From Spirochaeta sp. (GTDB taxonomy: Bacteria; Spirochaetota; Spirochaetia; DSM-2461), in NCBI GenBank assembly GCA_030635565.1, contig DAOVYP010000117.1:1-7029 (forward strand): a stretch of DNA of 7,029 bases. Direction: 5' to 3'. A model generated the notes under the pieces. That model searched no databases. It was given only the letters and a program-made list of their open reading frames with translations, and was not told the DNA's origin. The position numbers and the translations under genes were made by a program. Shown here one piece after another: positions 1 through 6,180 of this stretch (positions within the stretch are counted from its first letter, which is position 1; every line of letters begins with the position of its first letter).

Positions 1-90
1 CCACAAACCATCTGCTTTCTGTTGGTTGTTGCCTGTATTTTTTACAGCGACCTGAATCAGGGTTATTGACAACAATTTAAAAAATACCAT
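1..90 (-). CDS. 5' end of an unrecognised gene, cut by the window edge
   Basis: Reading leftward from an ATG at 90-88, a frame stays open for 30 codons to the window edge. It begins MVFFKLLSITLIQVAV and continues with a polar Asn/Gln/Lys stretch. GGAGG (105-101 on the minus strand) lies 10 bases before the ATG, a good ribosome binding site, and a plausible promoter sits just upstream. The hydrophobic start could be a short signal peptide or membrane anchor, but the fragment is too short to assign a family. It is divergent from rpoZ. The opposite strand also has an open frame here (to a TGA at 67-69) but no visible start, so the minus reading is preferred. Confidence 0.55.
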   Translation of the reverse strand, partial: MVFFKLLSITLIQVAVKNTGNNQQKADGLW

Positions 91-129
91 TCTTAAATAT
101 CCTCCAGTATTTGGTCTAAAAGTTATTTT

Positions 130-158
130 CTTATACAATAATAAAATAACATTTCTAA
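130..158 (-). promoter_or_regulatory. Probable sigma-70-type promoter for the left-edge gene
   Basis: On the minus strand TTTAGA (158-153) and TATAAG (135-130) are separated by 17 bases, matching 4/6 and 5/6 of the -35 and -10 consensus. Transcription would start near 123 and give a leader of about 33 bases containing the GGAGG site. The region is very AT-rich, so chance matches are possible. Confidence 0.4.
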
Positions 159-193
159 AGGTCTGGGTAATTGTAAAAATCGGGGATTTTTGA

Positions 194-391
194 AATTACC
201 TTATTGATATGATCCGGCAGCCGGTCAGAGCCTGGTATATGCCTTCTGGGCTGGATTACGGAAATCCATCCTCTATGGACTCACCACGGGTACTTTGACT
301 ATAATAGCTTCGCAAAAGCTGTAGTCGCCCTATTGTGAGGGTGCTATCACCAAACTACCCGCATTGCAGGAAGTTGTTGTAATAAGTAATT
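194..391 (+). ncRNA. Candidate structured RNA or cis-regulatory leader before rpoZ-miaA
   Basis: By eye this stretch folds as one unit. The ends pair: 194-199 with 386-391 and 201-205 with 381-385, eleven base pairs with C200 bulged. After an internal loop, 213-220 pairs with 364-371 (one mismatch, one G-U). Inside are hairpins 229-232/249-252 and 253-257/263-267 (or the alternative 265-269/275-279), and a stem 287-292/356-361. That stem encloses hairpin 297-301/322-326 plus 306-310/316-320 and hairpin 328-331/338-341. A further hairpin, 340-343/348-351, excludes the previous one, so the fold could switch. The G-U pairs 206/380, 302/321 and 220/364 favour the plus strand. The 3' arm ends one base before the GAGG of rpoZ, so closing the stem could affect ribosome access. 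I saw no conserved core of 6S RNA, tmRNA, RNase P RNA, SRP RNA or the riboswitches I know. No energy calculation or alignment was possible. Confidence 0.4.
276..305 (+). promoter_or_regulatory. Possible promoter for rpoZ-miaA
   Basis: TGGACT (276-281, 4/6 of the -35 consensus) and a perfect TATAAT (300-305) are 18 bases apart. Transcription would begin near 312, leaving a leader of about 90 bases with the 328-341 and 340-351 hairpins. This lies inside the putative structured RNA: if this is the main promoter, the full 194-391 fold would not be transcribed from it. An alternative upstream promoter is TTGGTC (111-116) with TACAAT (134-139), spacer 17, whose -35 is weak. Confidence 0.45.
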
Positions 392-400
392 GAGGCGAAC

Positions 401-610
401 ATGATAAAAAAGAAATCCAGCATCCCCCTTGAAAATCTTGTATCCACAGATAAGAACATGTATGAACTCACCAACGCCGCGATTCATCGTGCCAAGCAGA
501 TCAGCATGACGGGATCTGATGAGTTGGAGTCGACGGGGGGCAAGATTGTCTCTCTGGCCATCAAGGAGATTGTGACCGAAGAGGTGCAGTATAACATCAA
601 GCAGGATTGA
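401..610 (+). CDS. rpoZ: DNA-directed RNA polymerase omega subunit
   Basis: This encodes a 69-residue omega subunit, which binds the beta' subunit and helps core RNA polymerase assemble. Residues 19-34 (NMYELTNAAIHRAKQI) match the conserved omega helix that in E. coli reads N-R-F-x-L-V-x-x-A-x-R-A-R-Q. Residues 47-57 (GKIVSLAIKEI) match the later conserved T-x-x-A-L-R-E-I element. The length is typical of short omega proteins. The ATG at 401 is preceded by GAGG (392-395) with five bases between. The C-terminal codons overlap the start of miaA, so the two are surely co-transcribed and probably translationally coupled. An unusually structured region lies immediately upstream. The family is recognised from these motifs only; short omega proteins diverge strongly, so some doubt remains. 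Confidence 0.82.
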   Translation: MIKKKSSIPLENLVSTDKNMYELTNAAIHRAKQISMTGSDELESTGGKIVSLAIKEIVTEEVQYNIKQD

Positions 611-1541
611 ACCGCCGAAGGTTATCCTTCTCTTCGGACCAACGAGCGTCGGTAAGACCGCGCTGCTCGACCTGCTGTTCTCCGGTCGGGCGGAGGTGAT
701 CAGTGCCGACGCTCTTCAGGTTTATAAACAACTTGACATCGGCACTGCCAAACCGGAAGCTGAAATCCTCTCCCGCTTACCGCATCATCTTATTGATCTC
801 ATTGATTACACAAGGAATTTCAACGTCGGAGAATTCTGCCTTCGAGCCGATCGATGCATCAGAATCATTCTGGATCGTAGTCTCCTGCCGGTAATTTCAG
901 GTGGAACCGCCTATTACCTCAAGGCCTGGCTCCTGGGACTGCCTGAAACTCCCATATCCGATCCGATACTTCGGACTGATCTGGAACGGAGATGGGCAGG
1001 AGAGAGCGACGAAGCCCTCAGGGAGGAGGTTAATCGTATCGATCCGGTCAGTGCCGGTCGAATCGGAAATCGGGACCGTTACCGCTTTCTTCGGGTCCTG
1101 GAAGTCTATGCTCAGACCGGCCGTCCCCTGTCAGAATTTCCCGTTTCCAGGGAACCTCGTAAGGACTACCGGGTACTGTCAATCGGACTCCGTCGTGAAA
1201 GGACGGAACTTTACCGGCGCATTGAGCAGAGGGTTGACCTGATGCTGAAAGCCGGCCTGGCTTCGGAGGTGGCCGACCTGCGTGAACAGGGTGCCCGGCG
1301 GGAAGATCCCGGCATGAAGGCCATCGGGTACCGGGAATGGTTCGGAGGAGAGGGAGAAGACGACCCGACGGTCGAACGGGTCAGGCAGCTCATCACCCGT
1401 AACTCCCGGCGTTATGCCAAACGACAGATGACTTTTTTCGCCTCCCTCCCGGATGTACGATGGTTCGATGCCGGTAAAGATGTCGATATCACCGGCGGAA
1501 TTGCGGATACTGTCAGAGAATTTCTCGCAGATGATAGTTAA
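606..1541 (+). CDS. miaA: tRNA dimethylallyltransferase, non-canonical start
   Basis: MiaA transfers a dimethylallyl group to N6 of A37 in tRNAs reading UNN codons, the first step of i6A/ms2i6A synthesis in the cytoplasm. Numbering from ATT 606 (311 residues, a normal length), visible motifs are P-loop GPTSVGKT (11-18), DALQVY (35-40; the usual form is DSxQVY), DIGTAKP (44-50), HHLID (60-64), GGTAYY (99-104), KAIGY (238-242) and YAKRQMTFF (270-278). The frame is open from 576, after an in-frame TGA at 573-575, but holds no ATG, GTG or TTG before GTG 696, which would cut off the P-loop. Candidates are ATT 606, overlapping the rpoZ stop, and ATA 591, six bases after GAGG (581-584). A TTG at 607 overlaps the rpoZ stop but is one base out of frame; a lost base near 612 would explain it. 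The function is firm; the start is not. Confidence 0.9.
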   Translation: MEPPKVILLFGPTSVGKTALLDLLFSGRAEVISADALQVYKQLDIGTAKPEAEILSRLPHHLIDLIDYTRNFNVGEFCLRADRCIRIILDRSLLPVISGGTAYYLKAWLLGLPETPISDPILRTDLERRWAGESDEALREEVNRIDPVSAGRIGNRDRYRFLRVLEVYAQTGRPLSEFPVSREPRKDYRVLSIGLRRERTELYRRIEQRVDLMLKAGLASEVADLREQGARREDPGMKAIGYREWFGGEGEDDPTVERVRQLITRNSRRYAKRQMTFFASLPDVRWFDAGKDVDITGGIADTVREFLADDS

Positions 1542-1562
1542 CCTGCTCTGGAAGCTGCTCAC

Positions 1563-1591
1563 TTGACCAAGAAGCTCCCGATGGGGATAAT
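1563..1591 (+). promoter_or_regulatory. Strong sigma-70-type promoter for the 29-residue ribosomal-type protein
   Basis: TTGACC (1563-1568) and GATAAT (1586-1591) are separated by exactly 17 bases, each matching 5/6 of consensus. The predicted start is near 1598, about 58 bases before the GTG at 1656. The leader carries a repeated GCCGGTA (two copies within 1608-1628). No terminator is visible between miaA and this promoter, so read-through from miaA is also likely. Confidence 0.7.
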
Positions 1592-1655
1592 CCATAAACG
1601 CTCATCCGGGCCGGTATGATGCCGGTAGCGGAATATTAACTGAGGAGACGCGAAA

Positions 1656-1745
1656 GTGCCCTGCGGACGAAAGCGCAAAAGAAAAAAAATCGCCACCCAC
1701 AAACGGAAGAAGAAACTCAGGAAGAACAGGCACAAGAACAAATAG
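1656..1745 (+). CDS. 29-residue AURKAIP1/COX24-type small ribosomal protein
   Basis: A 29-codon frame starts at GTG 1656, eight bases after AGGAG (1643-1647). It begins MPCGRKRKRKKIATHKRK and ends LRKNRHKNK; about 60 percent of residues are Lys, Arg or His. From memory this matches the AURKAIP1/COX24 C-terminal domain proteins (mitochondrial mS38 and bacterial bS22-like), which bind rRNA in the small subunit and are often only about 30 residues long. The conserved pattern is the MPxGxKRKxxKxATHKRKKxxRxNRHKxK style seen in Bacteroidetes and spirochaetes. It has its own strong promoter and ends 38 bases before a clear terminator, making a compact single-gene unit. Such genes are often missed because of their size and GTG start. 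The family call rests on remembered consensus, not a search. Confidence 0.8.
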   Translation: MPCGRKRKRKKIATHKRKKKLRKNRHKNK

Positions 1746-1783
1746 TTGCCGGGTTCAAGCCTCAATTCGTCACTCTATCGAAC

Positions 1784-1814
1784 GGCGGTCACCCGTAATG
1801 CGTGACCGCCTTTT
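1784..1814 (+). terminator. Rho-independent terminator
   Basis: GGCGGTCAC (1784-1792) pairs perfectly with GTGACCGCC (1802-1810) around a nine-base loop and is followed by TTTT (1811-1814). It ends the small ribosomal protein unit and any miaA read-through. On the minus strand the hairpin is not followed by a T run, so it is a weak terminator for the convergent receptor gene. The remaining bases to 1885 show only a short TCACCGGTGA palindrome. Confidence 0.85.
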
Positions 1815-1885
1815 CATGTTCAGAGATTCATATTGACCTCCAGCACCCTCACCGGTGACCGACGAAGTTAGCGCCACTTCAACAT

Positions 1886-3865
1886 TCAGCGACGTTTGAT
1901 CACCAGAATCTGAAGGGGTACTGGTATAACATCGCTTCCCGAGAAGTCCTTCAGTTCCCCGATGATATCAGCAATGATTTCATCTGCTTTTCTACCTGTT
2001 GAGGCTTGAAAAGCTGCGGCGAACCTCCCCAGTTCCAGTGAGTCTCCACCCGGAGATTTCAGATCGAGAATCGAGGGTGTATAAGCGACGACCGTATCAC
2101 CGCTCGACATGGAAATATTCAGAGTCCGCAGCCCCCGAGAGCCGAATTGACGGCTTCCCAACGGAGGATTTGACACCCTTCCTTCGGCCGGCTTAAGAGA
2201 TATCACCTTTCCACCTGCGTGCCGTTTCAACAGCATAGGCGGTAAAGAGAGTGGCAGGAACACCAGTTTATCGCTTCGGAAACGTCCTATGACACCTATC
2301 ATGGTTTTTTCCGCGGCACCGGCGGCGGAAACAATCTTTCTGTGAACGGTTCTTACGATTCGCGGCAGAGTTATTCCAGGTTTGAAACAGCGGGTAAGCT
2401 CACTTCGAACCAGATGAGAGAAAATCAGGGATTCCAGGCTGTCTGAGCCGGAATCCATGAATGAATATCCGGTCAACCGCCGTCCTTCTGAAATATAAAT
2501 GTCATGGAATCCTGTTGCAGGGTGGGTTGCACCCTGCCTTGCTGAGGCCAGGTCCCAATCCGGATCCCAGGGTATTGACTCCGGAAACAGGGAAGAACGA
2601 ATGCTTCTCGCCAGCAATTTCTCATCATCACGAATTGATGCGGGATGCTGCACAGGGTCATCCAGTACCTCAGGCTCCTCCAATTCTTCCAATTCTTCAA
2701 GATCTTCCAGCTCCTCAGGCTCTTCCTTCCCGGGAATCACAATAACTTTATGTTCACGACTCATGATGATCGGCAGGGCTACAAGAAGAGAGGCCGGAAG
2801 TCCCATGGAAATGAATGCCGAATGCACCTGGCTGATCGGACTGCCGGAGAAAAACACGGCTGCCGACGGAGTTGCAGCGGCCAATATCATTAACAATGAG
2901 CCGATCCTGCCGGGGTGCCCTGAGATGGTGTGATAAAGCCAGAGGACGAAAGCGGTACCGAAGCAGATCAGGATGTACCAGGGCAGAGGATCGAATATAA
3001 ATAAGTAATGAAAACGTTCGGGGATGAACGGATAGCCGATCAATGGAAGAATAAGCCATAAAGAGAGTCCGATTGCAAGAAAAAGATCAATAATGGTGAT
3101 TAATGAATGGTCCCGCCCACCCGAGGAGGACACAGATTTCCTCCAGAAACTTAAAGCTAAAGGCAGGGCTGCTCGAACCGCAACCGCCGGGATAATCCAG
3201 GGAACAAGGGGGGAGAAGCCTGGTATGGATACCAGTACAGGCTCAAGAAATGTGATGGTGATGAAGAAACCGAACAGTGCCAGGACTCCGTCGGAGGGCT
3301 GCTTACGGTTGAAATAGCCGGCAAGTCCACCGATGAAGAGTATTATCCCCAGCAGGACTGAGAGAGTCGGCAGGCCAAGCAGTTTCAGGGTGATGATAAC
3401 CTGGCGGTGTCGGAGTATGTCCCTGTTCCCGATTTCCACGGGACCCGGTAAATCCGCATATCCCCGGCGCAAATAGGACTTCATAAGGATGGTGAGGATA
3501 CCCGAGGTCTCCGCCGGTAAAGAGATGAGATGCGGTATGGGAGACGATGGGTACCACCATGGTGGCCCGGAACCGGACTCCGCCAGTTTGTCTTCGTTCC
3601 ACCAGACTGTCCAGCCGAGAGATGTACCTTTCAACAGCAATGCGTCATCACCCGTATCAACAGGAATCTGCAATTTTAGCCAGAACCAGCCTTCATTATC
3701 GATAATCAGGCCTTCAAGATCGGAAAAACCTTCAAGGCTCTGAAAATATGATACGGCGTCGATATCGGGATTTGCGGATGCAGCAGCAGGGGCGAATGTC
3801 CATGCAGAGGCCCATAGCGATGAACTCAGGATGAAAAGAAATAGGGTTGTAGCCTTGCGGTGCAC
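1886..3865 (-). CDS. 7TMR-DISM-like membrane receptor with degenerate SpoIIE/PP2C-like output domain
   Basis: This 659-residue protein probably senses a ligand outside the inner membrane and signals to a cytoplasmic domain. GTG 3865 is chosen because AAGGA (3877-3873) lies seven bases upstream and gives a classic signal peptide (Arg/Lys start, hydrophobic core, ASA at 29-31); the longer TTG 3970 and ATG 3901 starts lack a binding site. Residues 32-155 resemble a jelly-roll extracellular domain (GWFWLKLQIP, GWTVWWNEDKL). Seven hydrophobic helices follow (about 160-184, 193-214, 220-241, 254-277, 292-313, 321-340, 350-368), then an acidic linker (381-401) and a C-terminal domain (415-659). That domain follows the SpoIIE phosphatase order, but GDYYD is reduced to GFHD (452-455), the GDVSGHG region to MDSGSDS (470-476), YTDG to YTPS (595-598), and the last DD-T pattern is lost near 644-650. 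It is probably a pseudophosphatase acting by binding. The 7TMR-DISM call is moderate; the exact extracellular family is not identified. Confidence 0.68.
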   Translation of the reverse strand: MHRKATTLFLFILSSSLWASAWTFAPAAASANPDIDAVSYFQSLEGFSDLEGLIIDNEGWFWLKLQIPVDTGDDALLLKGTSLGWTVWWNEDKLAESGSGPPWWYPSSPIPHLISLPAETSGILTILMKSYLRRGYADLPGPVEIGNRDILRHRQVIITLKLLGLPTLSVLLGIILFIGGLAGYFNRKQPSDGVLALFGFFITITFLEPVLVSIPGFSPLVPWIIPAVAVRAALPLALSFWRKSVSSSGGRDHSLITIIDLFLAIGLSLWLILPLIGYPFIPERFHYLFIFDPLPWYILICFGTAFVLWLYHTISGHPGRIGSLLMILAAATPSAAVFFSGSPISQVHSAFISMGLPASLLVALPIIMSREHKVIVIPGKEEPEELEDLEELEELEEPEVLDDPVQHPASIRDDEKLLARSIRSSLFPESIPWDPDWDLASARQGATHPATGFHDIYISEGRRLTGYSFMDSGSDSLESLIFSHLVRSELTRCFKPGITLPRIVRTVHRKIVSAAGAAEKTMIGVIGRFRSDKLVFLPLSLPPMLLKRHAGGKVISLKPAEGRVSNPPLGSRQFGSRGLRTLNISMSSGDTVVAYTPSILDLKSPGGDSLELGRFAAAFQASTGRKADEIIADIIGELKDFSGSDVIPVPLQILVIKRR

Positions 3866-4196
3866 GAAATAATCCTTCTGAAGACAGGGTGCTATGTCCA
3901 TTCTATCGACATGAGTTAAACTAAAGTATATAATAAATTTGCAGTGAACTTTCGGGCCAGAAAGAGACAAATTCAGTCCGCGCGGAAAACCTGAATATTA
4001 AAATTCGGCGATGTTTTCAAATTATTGAATCTTGCAAATGCATTATTCCGGCAAGCGTAGCTTGTCGCAGAGCCGATTTGAGAAGCCTCACATCCGTGTC
4101 CGATTCGTAGGATAAAGAAAGTCCGAAAGCGCAAAAAGACTATTGACGTAAGTACTTAAGGGACTTGCCTCTACTATCAAGGACTGTTTTCACAAC
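3866..4196. other. Divergent intergenic region between receptor and helicase genes
   Basis: These 331 bases separate two divergently read genes. Leftward, a TATACT (3930-3925, minus) could be a -10 for the receptor but no good -35 pairs with it. Rightward, TTGACG (4143-4148) resembles a -35, yet the nearest -10-like TACTAT (4172-4177) is 23 bases away, too far for a standard promoter; CTCACA (4087-4092) with GATAAA (4111-4116), spacer 18, is a weak alternative. TAAGTACTTA (4149-4158) is a ten-base palindrome that might bind a regulator. AAGGA (4179-4183) sits 13 bases before the helicase ATG, a rather long spacing. A strong hairpin is listed separately. Confidence 0.4.
4049..4067 (+). promoter_or_regulatory. 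Strong hairpin upstream of the DEAD-box helicase gene
   Basis: CGGCAAGC (4049-4056) pairs with GCTTGTCG (4060-4067) around a GTA loop: eight pairs, one of them G-T. No T run follows, so it is not a terminator. If transcription starts upstream it lies in the 5' leader of the helicase, where autoregulatory structures are known for some DEAD-box genes. Its role here is unknown. Confidence 0.4.
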
Positions 4197-6095
4197 ATGA
4201 CATTTGAAGAATTCGGATTTGAAGAAAGAATCCAGAAAGGAATCGATGAGGCCGGCTTTAAAGCGCCCATGCCCGTTCAGGCACAATGTTTTCAGCTTCT
4301 CATCAAGGATCATCGCGACGTTTATGCACAATCCCAAACCGGAACCGGCAAGACTGCGGCATTTCTCCTCGGAATCTTCCAGCTGTTGCTGATGGAGGAG
4401 AAATACAAGGATCAGAAAGCCCTTGTCGTCGTTCCTACCAGAGAACTGGCGGTTCAGATTGAGCGTGAAGGCAAGGTGCTTGGCAAGTATCTTGATTTCA
4501 ATATCGGTTCAGTTTACGGCGGTGTGGGCTACGGTGCTCAGGAAAGGATGCTTGAAAATGGTGTAGACATTCTGATCGGAACCCCGGGCCGGCTTATCGA
4601 TTTCAGCAAACAACGTAAAATCAATATGAAGGATTTCGGATTTCTGGTGATCGACGAGGCCGATCGTCTCTTCGATATGGGATTTCTTCCGGATTTGAGA
4701 AAAATTCTGAAAAGCATGAAACCTTACAACGAGAGGCATACGCTTCTTTTCAGCGCTACTCTGAACGCAAGAGTCGGCAATCTGGCCTGGGAATATATGA
4801 ACGATCCGGGTGAAGTGATTATCGAACCCGAAAAGGTTACCGTTGATTCCGTCACACAAGAGCTGTATCACGTCGGAAAAGACGAGAAAATGAAACTTCT
4901 ACTGGGCATCCTGAAGCGTGATAATCCAGAGAATGCGGTAATCTTCACCAACACCCGGCACAATGCCTGGGAAGTGGCCAAGCGTCTGGAAGTGAATGGT
5001 TATGCAGTTGTATTCCTCATGGGCGACCTTCCCCAGTCCAAGCGGTTGAGAATCGTCGATGAGGTAAAGAACGGCCATCACAAGTACCTTGTCGCTACAG
5101 ATGTCGCGGCTCGGGGGCTGCACATCAATGAACTTGATATGGTAATCAACTATGATGTCCCCCTCGAGGCCGAGAGTTATGTCCACCGGATCGGCCGGAC
5201 AGCACGGGGCGGCCGGGAAGGCAGAACGGTCACAATGGCATGTGAAGAATTTGTCTACGGTCTGGGTCCCATTGAGAAGCTGCTGGGAAACAAAATCCCT
5301 GTCAGTTGGGCCGATGAGAACCTCATGGTGGATGACCAGAGTACCGGGATGAGATTCCCGCCTCAGGATCGATACCGGGAAATCGGCGGCGGCCGCAGCG
5401 GTGATCGACAGGGGGGCAGGGGTTTCAGAGGACGTGACGGTCGAGGCGATCGCAGACCCGGAGACGACCATAGAACCAGAGATGACCGTAAACCCGTAAA
5501 CGAGCGACCCGAAAGCAGCGTAAGTGGAACCCGTGGTCCCAGGGGCGGGAGAGGTCCATCCAAAGGTAAGAAGCACCTGGATCCCAGAGCTGCCAAAATT
5601 CAATCGGTTGTTTCTTCCATAGCCGGTGGCAGCGTGGATGATATCAGCAGCAAGAATGAAGATCGGAATGAAAAGAGGCGGGCCGATATCCGTTCCGACC
5701 GCTCCCGATCGGACAAATCCCGGAAAGAAGATAACAAACAGCGTTCATCACCACCCGTGAAGAAGGGCTCCAGCGACCGTAAACCGACAAAAGCCGCTGA
5801 AAACGAAAGGGTAAATTCGGGTAACAGCGTAGATGAAAGGCTGGCGTACTACCGTAAGAAATACGGTGAGGATTTCCAGCTGAGTGAATCCGCCGACATT
5901 TCCGGCGGCGGCAGGAAAAAACGAAAAAGATCCACCGGCAAATCAGACCAGGACAGAAACAAAAAGCAGAAAAACAATTTTCGACGTGATGGTCGGGATA
6001 ATAAATCCCAGCCCAAACCAGAAACCGGCAAGGACTCGGGACAAAATTCCAAGAAGGAAAAGAAAGGCCTGTTCGGTCGATTATTCAGCAAATAG
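4197..6095 (+). CDS. DEAD-box ATP-dependent RNA helicase with long basic RGG-rich tail
   Basis: This 632-residue cytoplasmic protein should unwind short RNA duplexes using ATP, in ribosome assembly, mRNA decay or cold adaptation. The core (about 1-375) is complete: Q-motif PMPVQ (24-28), motif I AQSQTGTGKT (44-53), Ia PTRELA (80-85), GG (108-109), Ib TPGR (129-132), II DEAD (153-156), III SAT (186-188), IV VIFTNT (248-253), V ATDVAARG (300-307) and VI HRIGRTAR (330-337). From about 390 it becomes a disordered, charged tail: Gly/Arg repeats (398-455), then Lys/Arg/Asp/Ser-rich sequence. A short ordered-looking island, VDERLAYYRKKYGEDF (545-560), and a basic amphipathic end GLFGRLFSK (624-632) stand out. 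Such tails usually bind RNA. The core is RhlE/CsdA-like, but I cannot choose a subgroup, so no symbol is given. ATG 4197 is supported by the N-terminal Q-motif spacing; its ribosome binding site is distant. Confidence 0.95.
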   Translation: MTFEEFGFEERIQKGIDEAGFKAPMPVQAQCFQLLIKDHRDVYAQSQTGTGKTAAFLLGIFQLLLMEEKYKDQKALVVVPTRELAVQIEREGKVLGKYLDFNIGSVYGGVGYGAQERMLENGVDILIGTPGRLIDFSKQRKINMKDFGFLVIDEADRLFDMGFLPDLRKILKSMKPYNERHTLLFSATLNARVGNLAWEYMNDPGEVIIEPEKVTVDSVTQELYHVGKDEKMKLLLGILKRDNPENAVIFTNTRHNAWEVAKRLEVNGYAVVFLMGDLPQSKRLRIVDEVKNGHHKYLVATDVAARGLHINELDMVINYDVPLEAESYVHRIGRTARGGREGRTVTMACEEFVYGLGPIEKLLGNKIPVSWADENLMVDDQSTGMRFPPQDRYREIGGGRSGDRQGGRGFRGRDGRGDRRPGDDHRTRDDRKPVNERPESSVSGTRGPRGGRGPSKGKKHLDPRAAKIQSVVSSIAGGSVDDISSKNEDRNEKRRADIRSDRSRSDKSRKEDNKQRSSPPVKKGSSDRKPTKAAENERVNSGNSVDERLAYYRKKYGEDFQLSESADISGGGRKKRKRSTGKSDQDRNKKQKNNFRRDGRDNKSQPKPETGKDSGQNSKKEKKGLFGRLFSK

Positions 6096-6180
6096 TCCTG
6101 GTGTCGTGTCAACCGAAAGATGTCGCTTTGCAGTAATTCTCAAAGTAGCCCCCTGTCAGCCTAACCACCGAGAAATACTG
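6096..6180. other. Gap between helicase and transposase, probable insertion-sequence end
   Basis: These 85 bases must contain the helicase mRNA end and the left end of the inserted element. I see no hairpin with a T run and no recognisable gene. The terminal inverted repeat cannot be identified because the other end of the element is outside the window. Confidence 0.3.

Noticed and set aside
209..298. A 29-codon plus-strand frame starting at ATG 209, a possible leader peptide
   Set aside because: There is no ribosome binding site before it, the composition is not that of an attenuator peptide, and it lies within the folded region.
194..391. 6S RNA, tmRNA, RNase P RNA or cobalamin riboswitch identity for the structured region
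   Set aside because: None of the conserved core sequences I know for these (for example the RNase P GAGGAAAGTCC segment or a B12 box) is present.
1179..1595. A 138-codon minus-strand frame across the end of miaA
   Set aside because: It is antisense to conserved MiaA motifs and covers the promoter of the next gene.
3866..3970. A longer N-terminus for the receptor from TTG 3970 or ATG 3901
   Set aside because: Neither start has a ribosome binding site, and the extra 35 residues would place a polar stretch before the signal peptide; GTG 3865 fits both signals.
4038..4115. A 25-codon frame in the helicase upstream region
   Set aside because: It has no ribosome binding site, no recognisable motif and overlaps the hairpin; likely chance.
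4070..4130. GGATAAAGAAAGTCC resembling an RNase P RNA core segment
   Set aside because: The match is partial and no partner conserved segments or P4 pairing are present nearby.
4899..5603. A long minus-strand open frame of 234 codons inside the helicase gene
   Set aside because: It is the antisense shadow of a strongly conserved helicase core and has no family resemblance.
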